DNA of 64,000 nucleotides from Nocardiopsis listeri NBRC 13360 (GTDB lineage Bacteria > Actinomycetota > Actinomycetes > Streptosporangiales > Streptosporangiaceae): contig NZ_BCSH01000009.1 of NCBI RefSeq assembly GCF_001570765.1, positions 89,270 through 153,269 on the forward strand. Direction: 5' to 3'. A program made the translations under genes and the position numbers. The notes beneath the pieces were generated by a model. It ran no database searches and was not told the origin of the DNA. It worked only from the letters and a program-made list of their open reading frames with translations. Position 1 is the stretch's first letter. Each line of letters opens with the position of its first letter. Below are positions 34,530 to 43,319 of this stretch, one piece after another.

Positions 34530-34862
34530 TCAGGCCCGATCCCGCTTCCCGGGGAACGGAACCCGGGCCGCCGACAGCACCGACCCCAACGTCTTGCCGT
34601 GGGTGTCCGTGTGCGGTGACGTGGTCACCGTGTCATCGGACGCCCTCGCGCACACCACGATCAGGGCGTGCACCTCGTCCATACGGTGCACCTCCACCGG
34701 GCCGCGCACCCGGTCGGCCAGCACCTCGCGCACCAGGTCCGGGGTCAGACCCGCGCACAACACCGGGTACCAGCGCTCCTGCCGGGCGATCACCGCGATC
34801 GTGTTGAGGTTGCCCTTGTCCCCGGCCCTGGTGTGCGCGATCTCGCGCAGGACCACACTCAT
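34530..34862 (-). CDS. AtuA-like ferredoxin-fold domain protein
   Basis: A 110-residue stand-alone protein corresponding to the C-terminal domain of AtuA proteins, starting MSVVLREIAHTRAGDKGNLN. It has GLTPDLVREVLADRV and a charged tail. The ATG at 34862 overlaps the stop of the AtuA gene (ATGA), so the two halves are made together and probably form one complex. In other bacteria both parts are often fused. The role in acyclic terpene or branched acyl degradation is family knowledge, not proven here. Confidence 0.8.
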   Translation of the reverse strand: MSVVLREIAHTRAGDKGNLNTIAVIARQERWYPVLCAGLTPDLVREVLADRVRGPVEVHRMDEVHALIVVCARASDDTVTTSPHTDTHGKTLGSVLSAARVPFPGKRDRA

Positions 34863-36166
34863 ACCGTCCCCTCCCCGACGTAGGTGGTGCGGGGCTCGAC
34901 CAGGTCGCGACCCACCGTGGTGGACAGGATCCCGATCACCTCCGAAGCACGGGTGCGTGCCCCGCCGCCACCGGCCGGACCGCACGTGTACAACGCGGTG
35001 ACCTCCTCCTCCACGGCCTGTGCCACGGACCGATCCGCGCCCAGCCCCGCCACCCGTAGCCGGCACTCACCGACCTCGGCGGGGTCGTCCGCGCCACCGA
35101 TGAGATCCACCCGTACCGGAAGCAGATCGCGCAACCGTTCGCGCACCACCTCACCGGCCAGCCGGGCACGCGCCCGAGCCCCGGGACCGGCGTAGGAGAT
35201 CTCGCCCTCGCCCCGAAAACCCGCCCGGTACCCCACGCTCACCTTGAGCCGCTCCGGGCGCACCCGTCCGCGCGCCCCCGACACCCGCACCCGGTCCGGG
35301 CCGACCTCCCGCGGTCGCACCCCGGTCAGGTCCAGGGTCACGTCCGGGGTCGGATAAGCGGTGGGGTCGGTGATCTCGTACGTCATCTGCTCGGTCACGG
35401 TCCATCGGTCCACTCGCCCGCCCGTCCCGGGGAGCTTGGTGACCACCGCCGTACCGTCGGCGGCGACCTCGGCCAGCGGGAAGCCCAGGTTGGCCAGGTC
35501 CGGGACGTCCTTGACACCCGGGTCGGCGAAGTAGCCGCCGGTGACCTGGCCGGCGCACTCCAACAGGTGCCCCACCAGCGTTCCCGCCGCCAGCAGCTCC
35601 TCGTCCTGAGGGTCCCACCCCAGGGAGTCCAGCAACGGAGCCAGGAACAGGGAGGGGTCGGCGGCCCGCCCGGCGATGACGACGTCGGCGCCCCCGCGCA
35701 GGGCGGGCAGCAGGGCGTCGACCCCCAGGTAGGCGTTGGCCGAGACCAGCTCACCGTGCTCCTCCAGGGGCCGGCCGTCCTCCCATGCCGGTGCCGAACG
35801 GTCGACCCGATCCAGCACGTCGTCACCGGTCACCGCCGCGATCCTGGGCGACACACCCAGTTCGAGGGCCAGTTCGTGGGCCATGCGCGCGGCGCCGATC
35901 GGGTCGGCCGCCCCGGCGTTGGTCACCAACCGGGTGCCCTTGCGGGCCAGGGGTTCCAGCAGCAGGGACAGCCGTCTGCGCAACAGCGGGTCGTGGCCGG
36001 GGCCGGAACCGTCGGTGGCGCGCAGGGACGCCAGCGACACCGTCCTCTCGCCCAGGCACTCCAGGACCAGTGTGTCGAGCTCGCCACGCTCCACCAGGTC
36101 GACGGCGGGTTCGAGGCGGTCGCCCGCGAACCCCGCCCCACAGCCGATACGGACGACTTCGGGCAC
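34859..36166 (-). CDS. Acyclic terpene utilization AtuA family protein (DUF1446)
   Basis: A 435-residue DUF1446 protein. The N-terminus VVRIGCGAGFAGDRLEPAVD and the segments RLVTNAGAADPIGAARMAHE and ADVVIAGRAADPSLFLAPLL are typical. I used the GTG at 36166, with GAAGGAG a few bases upstream; longer starts encode low-complexity charged sequence. It is followed with a 4-base overlap by the ferredoxin-fold partner and preceded by a CitMHS transporter. The reaction is not established for the family. Confidence 0.82.
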   Translation of the reverse strand: MPEVVRIGCGAGFAGDRLEPAVDLVERGELDTLVLECLGERTVSLASLRATDGSGPGHDPLLRRRLSLLLEPLARKGTRLVTNAGAADPIGAARMAHELALELGVSPRIAAVTGDDVLDRVDRSAPAWEDGRPLEEHGELVSANAYLGVDALLPALRGGADVVIAGRAADPSLFLAPLLDSLGWDPQDEELLAAGTLVGHLLECAGQVTGGYFADPGVKDVPDLANLGFPLAEVAADGTAVVTKLPGTGGRVDRWTVTEQMTYEITDPTAYPTPDVTLDLTGVRPREVGPDRVRVSGARGRVRPERLKVSVGYRAGFRGEGEISYAGPGARARARLAGEVVRERLRDLLPVRVDLIGGADDPAEVGECRLRVAGLGADRSVAQAVEEEVTALYTCGPAGGGGARTRASEVIGILSTTVGRDLVEPRTTYVGEGTV

Positions 36167-36221
36167 GTGCACTCCTTCGGTTTCGGTACGTGTGTTCGGT
36201 TCCTCGCGGGTCCGTGACACC

Positions 36222-37577
36222 TCAGGACACCCAGAGCGGGATGACGCCGGTGGCCACCGCGGCGCCGAAGACCACCAGGCTCACCAGCCAGGCCCACGGC
36301 AGCAGGAAGCGGATGTGCGAGCCGATGGAGACCCCGCTCAGCCCCACCAGCAGGTAGAAGGAACCGGTCATCGGGCTGATCGGGAAGCCCACGGTCTCCT
36401 GACCGGTGATGGATGCCTGGGCCACGTGTGACGGTTCCACCCCGAATTCCCCGCCCACGGCCGCCAGCACCGGCATCACCGCGAAGTAGTAGGCGTCCGG
36501 TCCGAACAGCAGACTCATGGGCACCGCGAGGACCCCGATGAGCAGCGGCAGACCCGGGCCGAGGAAGGTCGGCATCGCCCCGGTCATGGCCTGGGCCATC
36601 GCGTCGATCATCCCGCTCTCCTCCATGACTCCGAGGAAGACCCCGGCGGCCAGCAGGGTGCTGGCCATGAGGATGGCGCCCTTGGCGTGGGCGTCGATGC
36701 GGGCGGTCTGCTCCTTCATCCCCGGGTAGTTCAGGACGAGCGCGACGACCAGGGCGAGCATGAACACCAGCTCCGGCGGCAACACACCCGAGATCAGCAC
36801 ACCCACGGTCGCCATGGTCAGCAGCGCGTTGAGCCGGTACAGGCGCGGGCGCAGCAGTTCGGGGTTCTCGGATTCGTAGGCGGGGGCCGGCTCCGCCGCT
36901 CCGTTCGCGGTGTGGTCGCCGCCGCCCACGCGGCTCGGAGTCCGGTCCTGGGTCGAGGCCGCGCGCAGCCGGTTCCGCTCGCGCACCCCCAGGTAGTAGG
37001 CGATGGCCACGCAGGTGATCATGCCGATGATCTGGGCGGGGATCAGTGGGGCCCACAGGTCGTTGGCGGGGATCCCGCTGGCGGTCGCGGCCCGCGCGGT
37101 CGGCCCGCCCCAGGGGAGGACGTTCATGATGCCCGCGCCCAGGCCGGTGAGCGCGGCCAGGACCACCCGTCGCATGCCGAGCGCGTCGTAGAGCGGCAGC
37201 ATCGCCGGGATGGTGATGAGGAACGTGGTGGCTCCGGCTCCGTCCAGGTGGGCCACCATCGCCAGCACCACGGTGGCCACCGCGATGGTCACCGGGTTGT
37301 CGCCGGCGAACCGCAGCACCCGACGGACGATGGGGTCGAACAGGCCCGCGTCGCGCATCACCCCGAAGTACAGGATGGCGAAGACGAACATGGCCGTGGT
37401 CGCGGCGACCCCGCCGATGCCCGCCGTCGCGAACTCCGCGACCTCGCCGGGGCCGAATCCCATCAGGAACGCCGCGGTGACGGGCACCCCGATCAGGGCG
37501 ACCACCGCGCCCACGCGGTTGGACAACAACAGCGCGAGCACCACGGCGATGGTCGCGAATCCCATGACGGTCAACAT
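36222..37577 (-). CDS. CitMHS-family citrate/organic acid transporter
   Basis: A 451-residue secondary transporter with about 12 hydrophobic segments and a hydrophilic central loop with many charged residues (residues about 200-235). Typical segments are ATAMFVFAILYFGVMRDAGL and GADAYYFA-like GPDAYYFAVMPVLAAVGGEF. CitMHS proteins import metal-citrate complexes or related acids with protons. It is first in the operon with AtuA and the ferredoxin-fold protein, and opposite a LysR gene. The substrate is likely a carboxylic acid degraded by the AtuA pathway. Confidence 0.87.
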   Translation of the reverse strand: MLTVMGFATIAVVLALLLSNRVGAVVALIGVPVTAAFLMGFGPGEVAEFATAGIGGVAATTAMFVFAILYFGVMRDAGLFDPIVRRVLRFAGDNPVTIAVATVVLAMVAHLDGAGATTFLITIPAMLPLYDALGMRRVVLAALTGLGAGIMNVLPWGGPTARAATASGIPANDLWAPLIPAQIIGMITCVAIAYYLGVRERNRLRAASTQDRTPSRVGGGDHTANGAAEPAPAYESENPELLRPRLYRLNALLTMATVGVLISGVLPPELVFMLALVVALVLNYPGMKEQTARIDAHAKGAILMASTLLAAGVFLGVMEESGMIDAMAQAMTGAMPTFLGPGLPLLIGVLAVPMSLLFGPDAYYFAVMPVLAAVGGEFGVEPSHVAQASITGQETVGFPISPMTGSFYLLVGLSGVSIGSHIRFLLPWAWLVSLVVFGAAVATGVIPLWVS

Positions 37578-37655
37578 GCGGTCGGCTCCTCGGGCTCTGG
37601 GGGTTGTGGCGCGGGCCACACGCGCCATGTTCGCCCTGGTCGTCCTTGCCTGTCC

Positions 37656-37682
37656 AGCATCGATCGGGCATCGGTCTATGCT
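37656..37682. promoter_or_regulatory. LysR-type box upstream of LysR gene
   Basis: AGCAT at 37656-37660 and ATGCT at 37678-37682 form an interrupted inverted repeat between the CitMHS and LysR genes. The internal part contains GCATCG twice. Arm length is short, so this is a suggestion only. Confidence 0.3.
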
Positions 37683-37690
37683 CTGAAGGC

Positions 37691-38617
37691 ATGGATCTGA
37701 CACTGAGGCAGTTGGAGGTCTTCGCGACCGTCGCCCGTCGCGGGAGTTTCACCGAGGCCGCCGAACGGCTCCACGTCGCCCAGTCCTCCTTGAGCCGCAC
37801 CGTGCAGTCGATGGAGCGGAGCCTGGGCGTGTCCCTGTTGGAGCGCACCACCCGCAGGGTGTGCTGCACCCCCGAGGGCGAGGAGGTGCTCGTGGTGGCC
37901 GAACGCCTGCTCTCCCGGCACCGAGCGGAGATGAACGGCCTGGAACGCTACCTGCGAGGCGACCGCGGCACGGTCACCGTGTCGACCCTGCCCTCCCTGG
38001 CGGCGACCCTGTTGCCTCCGGCGATCGTGCGCCTGCGCGAGGAGGCCCCCGAGGTCGACGTGCACGTCCTGGACGGCATGGCCGAGTCGGCCCTGGACCG
38101 GTTGGAGGCGGGTGAGAGCGACCTGGCGCTGGTGGCCGTGGGCCGTCTCCGTCCGGGCCTTCGCGCCTCGGCCCTGGTCCGCGACCGGTTCCTGGCGGTC
38201 CTGCCGCCGGGACACCGCCTCGCCGAGAGGGACGAGATCACCTGGGCAGAACTGGCCGCCGAGCCCTTCGTCGTCACCGGTGGGGACTCCAGCGTGCGCA
38301 GGGTCGTGGAGGACGCCCTGCACGACTCCGGCGTGGACGAGCCGCACCTGATCCAGGCCGGCAACATCTCCACCGTTGGTGGTCTGATCGGCGCCGGCAT
38401 CGGGGTCTCGGCCCTGCCCGCGCTCACCCTGCCGCTCATGGGGTTCGTCGAACACGCGCGGGTGCCGCTCCAGGGCCCGGTGGCCGAACGCCGCATCAGC
38501 GTGGTCGTGCCCGAACACCGGACCCTGGGGCCGGCCGCCGCCCGCCTGCTGCGGGTGTTGCGGCGGATGCGCGCCCTGGGACATCCCCTGCCCGAGGGCG
38601 CCCTCTGGGAGCCCTGA
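37691..38617 (+). CDS. LysR-family transcriptional regulator
   Basis: A 308-residue LysR protein starting MDLTLRQLEVFATVARRGSF. The helix-turn-helix is FTEAAERLHVAQSSLSRTVQ. The ligand-binding core has TVSTLPSLAATLLPPAIV. It is divergent from the CitMHS-AtuA operon, 113 bases away, so it is the likely activator of that operon. Its C-terminus is followed after about 25 bases by the convergent PLP enzyme. Confidence 0.9.
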   Translation: MDLTLRQLEVFATVARRGSFTEAAERLHVAQSSLSRTVQSMERSLGVSLLERTTRRVCCTPEGEEVLVVAERLLSRHRAEMNGLERYLRGDRGTVTVSTLPSLAATLLPPAIVRLREEAPEVDVHVLDGMAESALDRLEAGESDLALVAVGRLRPGLRASALVRDRFLAVLPPGHRLAERDEITWAELAAEPFVVTGGDSSVRRVVEDALHDSGVDEPHLIQAGNISTVGGLIGAGIGVSALPALTLPLMGFVEHARVPLQGPVAERRISVVVPEHRTLGPAAARLLRVLRRMRALGHPLPEGALWEP

Positions 38618-38642
38618 CGGTCCCCGGCCGGTTCCGCCGATC

Positions 38643-39707
38643 TCAGCGCAGGTCGGCCAGGACCTCCAGTAGGCGATCCACGTCGGCCTCGGTGTTGTAC
38701 AGGTGGAACGCCACCCGCAGTCGGCCGTCGCGCACGGCCGCCGCGATACCCGCCTCGGCCAGACGCCGGTCCACGCCCTGCGGCGCGGGCAGCGAAACGA
38801 TCGCCGATCCCTTGCCCTCCAGGCCCGCCTCGGCACGGAACCGGTCGGCCAGGGCGACGTCGTGCTCGTGGATGGCCCGCACCCCCACGCGTTCGATCAG
38901 GGCCAGGGAGTGTTCCAGGGAGACGAACGCCGGCCACACCGGCGCCAGGTCCAAACGGCCGGCCTCTGGTCCGTGTTCGATCGCGGAGCCGTACAGCGAG
39001 TTCCACGGGTCCACGGCCGAGTACCAGTTGGCGGCCAGGGGCCGCAGTTCGCTCAACGCCTCGGTGGTCCCGGACAGGAAGGCCGAACCCCGGGTGCTCA
39101 GCAGCCACTTGTAGGCGCTGCACACCACGTAGTCGAACCGGTCGTCGTCGGAGGGCAACCAGCCCGTGGACTGGGTGGTGTCCACCAGGGTCCGGGCGCC
39201 GTGGTCGGCGCAGGCCGTGACGAGGTCGTCCAGGGGAGCCAGGGCGCCGTTGGAGGACTGGACCGCCGAGACCGCCACCAGTGCGGTGTCGGGCCGGACC
39301 TCGTCGGGCAGTCGGTCCAGGGGCACCTCGCGCACACGCAGTTCGGAGCGGACGGAGAACGGGTGCACGGTGGAGCTGAACTCGTTCTGGGCGACCAGGA
39401 CCTCGGACCCGGCGGGCAGGCTCGCGGCGACCGTTCCGGTGAACTGGGAGGTGTGGGTGCCGATGGCCACGCGCTCCGGGGTGAGGCCGGTCAGGCGGGC
39501 GTAGGCGGCGCGGGCGCGTTCGATGCCCGGGTCCTGGGCGCCGGCGAAGAACCGCCCCGTGGCCACTTCGTGGATGTGCTCTTGGAGGGCCCGCGTCGCC
39601 GGATGGGGCGTCAGGCCGTGGGTGGCGGTGTTGAGGTAGGTGCCGTGTGCGGAGAACTCCCGCTGCGCCTCTCGCAGGCGCTGTGCCGTCTGGTCCATGG
39701 GAGGCAT
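38643..39707 (-). CDS. Aminotransferase class V-fold PLP enzyme
   Basis: A 354-residue fold type I PLP enzyme. The PLP Lys is in YVVCSAYKWLLSTRGSAFL; the Asp/Thr environment is TLVDTTQSTGWLPSD. This resembles cysteine desulfurase-like or kynureninase-like proteins of the EgtE/isopenicillin epimerase kind. Its length and the internal LNTATHGLTPHP motif match the uncharacterised actinobacterial group. ATG 39707 gives MPPMDQ; ATG 39698 is equally possible. It is not clearly part of an operon. Confidence 0.8.
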   Translation of the reverse strand: MPPMDQTAQRLREAQREFSAHGTYLNTATHGLTPHPATRALQEHIHEVATGRFFAGAQDPGIERARAAYARLTGLTPERVAIGTHTSQFTGTVAASLPAGSEVLVAQNEFSSTVHPFSVRSELRVREVPLDRLPDEVRPDTALVAVSAVQSSNGALAPLDDLVTACADHGARTLVDTTQSTGWLPSDDDRFDYVVCSAYKWLLSTRGSAFLSGTTEALSELRPLAANWYSAVDPWNSLYGSAIEHGPEAGRLDLAPVWPAFVSLEHSLALIERVGVRAIHEHDVALADRFRAEAGLEGKGSAIVSLPAPQGVDRRLAEAGIAAAVRDGRLRVAFHLYNTEADVDRLLEVLADLR

Positions 39708-39780
39708 GGTCACAGGGGCGGGGGAGTGGTTCAAGGGCCGATCCGGTCGGGAGTGGCCCTTCTCGGTCGGCCGGGTCCGG

Positions 39781-40320
39781 TCAGTTGCGGAACTTGGCCT
39801 GGGCGTCGGTGGAGCCGGCCATGAGTTTGTTGAGCAGGCGGACCAGTTCGCGGCGTTCCTCGGGTTCGAGGGCCTCGGCCCAGGCGCTCTCACGGCGGTT
39901 GTGCGCGCGGAACACGCCCAGGATCGCCCCGTAGCCGGCCTCGGTCAGGCTGAGCTGGAGCGCGCGCCGGTCGTGGGTGGCGCGTTCACGGGAGAGTAGT
40001 CCGTCCCGTTCCAGGGTGTTGAGCAGGGCGGACAGGGCGGCGCGGCTCATGCCGGAGATCTGGGCGGTGGTCTTGGCCTCCATGGGGCCGGCGAGCCAGA
40101 GCGCGAAGAGCACACGAAAGCCCGGCCAGGTCCAACCACGTGGACGGTGTACCGAGGACTCCAGGTCGTAGACGACCATGCTCGTCGCCCGGTTGAGGGT
40201 GAGGACCATGCGCATGGCCTCGGCGTTGACGGAGGGAAGCTCGCGTTCGGCCTTGTGCACCGCGTAGTCCACGAATGACCAGAAGGTGAGCTCGTCGGGG
40301 GGTGCGGCGTTGTGAGTCAC
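39781..40320 (-). CDS. MarR-family transcriptional regulator
   Basis: A 179-residue MarR protein. The winged helix region reads AQISGMSRAALSALLNTLER and RERATHDRRALQLSLTEAG. GTG 40320 starts the protein. It is divergent from the MBL-FAD-hmgA-fahA operon, with an inverted repeat in the gap, so it is probably the homogentisate-type repressor for that operon. Such regulators release DNA upon binding aromatic acids; the ligand is inferred. Confidence 0.85.
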   Translation of the reverse strand: MTHNAAPPDELTFWSFVDYAVHKAERELPSVNAEAMRMVLTLNRATSMVVYDLESSVHRPRGWTWPGFRVLFALWLAGPMEAKTTAQISGMSRAALSALLNTLERDGLLSRERATHDRRALQLSLTEAGYGAILGVFRAHNRRESAWAEALEPEERRELVRLLNKLMAGSTDAQAKFRN

Positions 40321-40443
40321 GACGGCCAGCCTATAGCTCGGCACTTCGCCGGGCCGCTCCCGGCCGCGGTGGCGGGCACGTCGTGGACCGGCCCCCGAAG
40401 GGCGAAGGAGTAGCCTGCTGCTGTGAGCTGAGTCACCGTCACT

Positions 40444-40509
40444 TGGGGCCTGGGCCCCATGGTGATGTGGTGCGCGACACGTTATGGTCAGATTCATCAA
40501 ACATTTGAT
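40444..40509. promoter_or_regulatory. MarR operator candidates upstream of aromatic operon
   Basis: The 237-base gap between the MarR gene and the operon holds two repeats. ATCAAA-CA-TTTGAT (40496-40509) is perfect and lies 49 bases before the ATG. TGGGGCC-TG-GGCCCCA (40444-40459) is a second perfect palindrome. The first, AT-rich one is the better MarR site. The remaining gap is AT-variable and shows no gene. Confidence 0.55.
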
Positions 40510-40557
40510 CATTTGGGCGGTTCGAGCCGTCCGCGACGAGTGAAGGGCCCTTCGACC

Positions 40558-41520
40558 ATGGCAGCCAAGCCGTTCGCCTCCTCCGCCGACACCCAGGCCA
40601 AGGAACAGACCCTCGAAGTCCTGGCCGACGGCGTCTACGCCCTCACCGCGGAGGGCGATCCCAACGTGGGCGCCATCGAGGGCGAGGACTTCGTCGTGGC
40701 CTTCGAGGCCCTGGCCACCCCCACCGCCGCCGGGGAATGGCTCGCCAAACTGCGCGAGCACACCGACAAGCCCGTGCGCTACCTGGTGCTCTCCCACTAC
40801 CACGCGGTCCGCGTCCTGGGCGCCAGCGCCTTCGACGCCACCGTCATCCTCACCCACGAGAAGACCCACGAACTCATCCGCGAACGCGGCAAGGAGGATT
40901 GGGACAGCGAGTTCGGCCGGATGCCGCGCCTGGCCAAGGACGCCGACTCCGTGCCCGGCCTGACCTGGCCCACCCAGACCTTCGCCGACCGCACCACCAT
41001 CGACCTGGGCGGCGACCGCGGCGAACTCGTACTGCAATACTTCGGCCGCGGCCACACCGAGGGCGACATCGTGGCCTGGCTGCCCGAGCAGAAGATTCTC
41101 TTCGCCGGCGACCTCGTCGAGGCCCAGGCCGCCCTCTACACCGGCGACGCCTTCCACAAGGACTGGGCCGGCGCCACCCTCGACAACGTCAAGGCCCTCC
41201 AGGCCGAGATGCTCGTCGGCGGACGCGGCGCCGTCAGCCGCGGCCGCGCCGAGGTCGACGCCGCCATCGAGCAGACCCGCAACTTCCTCGAAGTGATGAT
41301 CCGCGAGGTCGGCGCCGTCCACGAACGCGGCGGCACCCTCAAGGAGGCCTTCACCGCCACCCACGGCGCCCTGGTCGACGACTACGGCCACTGGCCCATC
41401 TTCGAGCACTGCCTGCCCTTCGACGTCTCGCGCCTGTGGGACGAGTTCTCCGGAATCGAACGGCCCGTCATCTGGACCGCCGAACGCGACCGCCAGGTCT
41501 GGGATCAGTTGCAGGACTGA
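40558..41520 (+). CDS. MBL-fold metallo-hydrolase
   Basis: A 320-residue metallo-beta-lactamase-fold hydrolase. Metal motif: LVLSHYHAVRVLGAS, where the usual HxHxDH is SHYHAVR, so a canonical Asp-His pair is changed. Later ligands: YFGRGHTEGDIVAWL and LFAGDLVEAQ. The change suggests a single- or altered-metal site. It is the first gene of the aromatic operon, so it may act on an aromatic ester, lactone or thioester; no reaction can be fixed from sequence. ATG 40558. Confidence 0.82.
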   Translation: MAAKPFASSADTQAKEQTLEVLADGVYALTAEGDPNVGAIEGEDFVVAFEALATPTAAGEWLAKLREHTDKPVRYLVLSHYHAVRVLGASAFDATVILTHEKTHELIRERGKEDWDSEFGRMPRLAKDADSVPGLTWPTQTFADRTTIDLGGDRGELVLQYFGRGHTEGDIVAWLPEQKILFAGDLVEAQAALYTGDAFHKDWAGATLDNVKALQAEMLVGGRGAVSRGRAEVDAAIEQTRNFLEVMIREVGAVHERGGTLKEAFTATHGALVDDYGHWPIFEHCLPFDVSRLWDEFSGIERPVIWTAERDRQVWDQLQD

Positions 41521-41580
41521 GACCGCCACTCCACCTTCCGACCGCGCCCGTACGGGGCGCCCCGAGACACGGAGCCCACC

Positions 41581-43263
41581 ATGCCGCACCCCCCGGCGCC
41601 CCGGCCACCCGCGGACCCCGCCACCGACCCCGTCCTGGTGCTCGGAGCGGGACCGGTCGGACAGACCGCGGCCCTACTGCTCGCCCGACGCGGGGTCCCC
41701 GTACGGATCGTCGACGCCCGACCCGGGCGCGACGCGGTCGGTTCCAAGGCCATCTGCCAGCAACGCGACGTCCTGGACGTGTGGGAATGGCTCGGCGGCG
41801 GCACCATCGCCGAAGAAGGCCTGACCTGGAACACCGCCCGCACCTTCTACCAGGACCACGAACTGTTCAGCGTGCGCCTGCCCGACCCGGGCGCCTCCTC
41901 CCTGCCCTCCTTCGTCAACCTCTCTCAGTCCCGTACCGAGGAGGTCCTCGACGACCTCCTCGCCGACGCCGGGATCGTCATCGGCTGGAACCACGAGGTC
42001 ACCGGCCTGGACCAGGACGAACACGGCGTCACCGTCGAGTGCGCCACCCCGCACGGACCGGTCCGCCTGCGCGGCTCCCACGCGATCTCCTGCCTGGGCG
42101 CACACGGCGGCGTCGTCCGCCAGGCACTGGGCGTGGACTTCACCGGCACCAGCTTCGACGACCGCTTCCTCATCTGCGATATCCGCGCCGACCTGGGCGA
42201 CTGGGAACGCGAACGCCGCTTCTACTTCGACCCCGAGTGGAACCCCGGCCGGCAGGTCCTCATCCACCCCTGCCCCGACTCGGTGTTCCGTATCGACTGG
42301 CAGGTCCCCGCCGACTTCGACCTGGAGACCGAGGAGTCCAGCGGCCGACTCGACGCACGCATCCGCCAGATCGTGGGCGAGACCCCCTACGAGATCGTGT
42401 GGCACTCGGTGTACCGCTTCCACACCCGGGTGGCCGACCGCATGCGCCGAGGCCGGGTCCTGCTCGCCGGGGACAACGCCCACCTGGTCGCCCCGTTCGG
42501 CGCCCGCGGCCTCAACTCCGGGGTCCAGGACGTCGAGAACGCCGCCTGGAAGATCGCCTACGTCCGCCACGGGTGGGCCGACGAGACGCTCCTGGAGAGC
42601 TACCACACCGAACGTCACGCCGCCGCCCTGGAGAACGCCGACATCACCAGCGCCACCATGCGCTTCCTCGTCCCCCACGACGAGGCCGATCACCGGATGC
42701 GCCTGGAAGTGCTCCAGCGCGCCCTCACCGACCCCGACGTCCACCCGAAGGTCGACTCCGGGCGCCTGGCCGAACCGTTCTGGTACTGCGACTCGACCCT
42801 CACCACACCCTGCCCCGAACGGCCCTTCGGCGGTCGACCCCCGCGCGGTCAGGCGCCCACGCCCTGCCCCGGCGTGATCCTGCCCGACGTGCCGCTGGCC
42901 CTGGCCGAGCGACCCGACCTCATCCGACTGCGACCCCTGCTGCGCGAAGGCCTCACCCTGCTGCTGGGCCCCGCCCCCGAGGGAACCGACGCCCAGACCC
43001 TGCGCGCCACCGTGCACACCATCGCCTCCCGGGCCACCCCCGCCCCGGTCGCCACCCACCACCTGGTCGACGTCGACCCCACCGGTGCCCTGTGCCAGGC
43101 CCTGACCCCCGAACCCGGACAGGTGTGGCTGATCCGCCCCGACGCCCACGTCGCCGCGGTCGTCGCCGGTACCGACACCGACGCCGTGCGCGCCGCCGTA
43201 CGCACGGCCCTGGGCCGGGCCATCACTGAAACCGCGCCCTCACGGTCCACCGCCCTGACGTAG
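41581..43263 (+). CDS. FAD-dependent aromatic monooxygenase (PHBH/MhpA-like)
   Basis: A 560-residue group A flavin monooxygenase. FAD motif: VLVLGAGPVGQTAALLLARR. DG-like middle motif: SCLGAHGGVVRQALGVDF. Second FAD motif: VLLAGDNAHLVAPFGARGLN. A thioredoxin-fold C-terminal domain follows, as in MhpA/phenol hydroxylase types. It probably hydroxylates a hydroxyphenyl acid to a dihydroxy ring. Since hmgA is next, it may produce homogentisate from 3-hydroxyphenylacetate or another phenolic acid. The substrate is inferred. Confidence 0.83.
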   Translation: MPHPPAPRPPADPATDPVLVLGAGPVGQTAALLLARRGVPVRIVDARPGRDAVGSKAICQQRDVLDVWEWLGGGTIAEEGLTWNTARTFYQDHELFSVRLPDPGASSLPSFVNLSQSRTEEVLDDLLADAGIVIGWNHEVTGLDQDEHGVTVECATPHGPVRLRGSHAISCLGAHGGVVRQALGVDFTGTSFDDRFLICDIRADLGDWERERRFYFDPEWNPGRQVLIHPCPDSVFRIDWQVPADFDLETEESSGRLDARIRQIVGETPYEIVWHSVYRFHTRVADRMRRGRVLLAGDNAHLVAPFGARGLNSGVQDVENAAWKIAYVRHGWADETLLESYHTERHAAALENADITSATMRFLVPHDEADHRMRLEVLQRALTDPDVHPKVDSGRLAEPFWYCDSTLTTPCPERPFGGRPPRGQAPTPCPGVILPDVPLALAERPDLIRLRPLLREGLTLLLGPAPEGTDAQTLRATVHTIASRATPAPVATHHLVDVDPTGALCQALTPEPGQVWLIRPDAHVAAVVAGTDTDAVRAAVRTALGRAITETAPSRSTALT

Positions 43264-43319
43264 GACACCGCCCGCCCAGGCACCACACCAGCAGACCCAC
43301 GAACCCCAGGAGGACGACG

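Noticed and set aside
40737..43229. 830-codon plus-strand frame across the MBL and monooxygenase genes
   Set aside because: It is a frame-shifted Arg/Pro-rich shadow that crosses two real genes and their intergenic gap.
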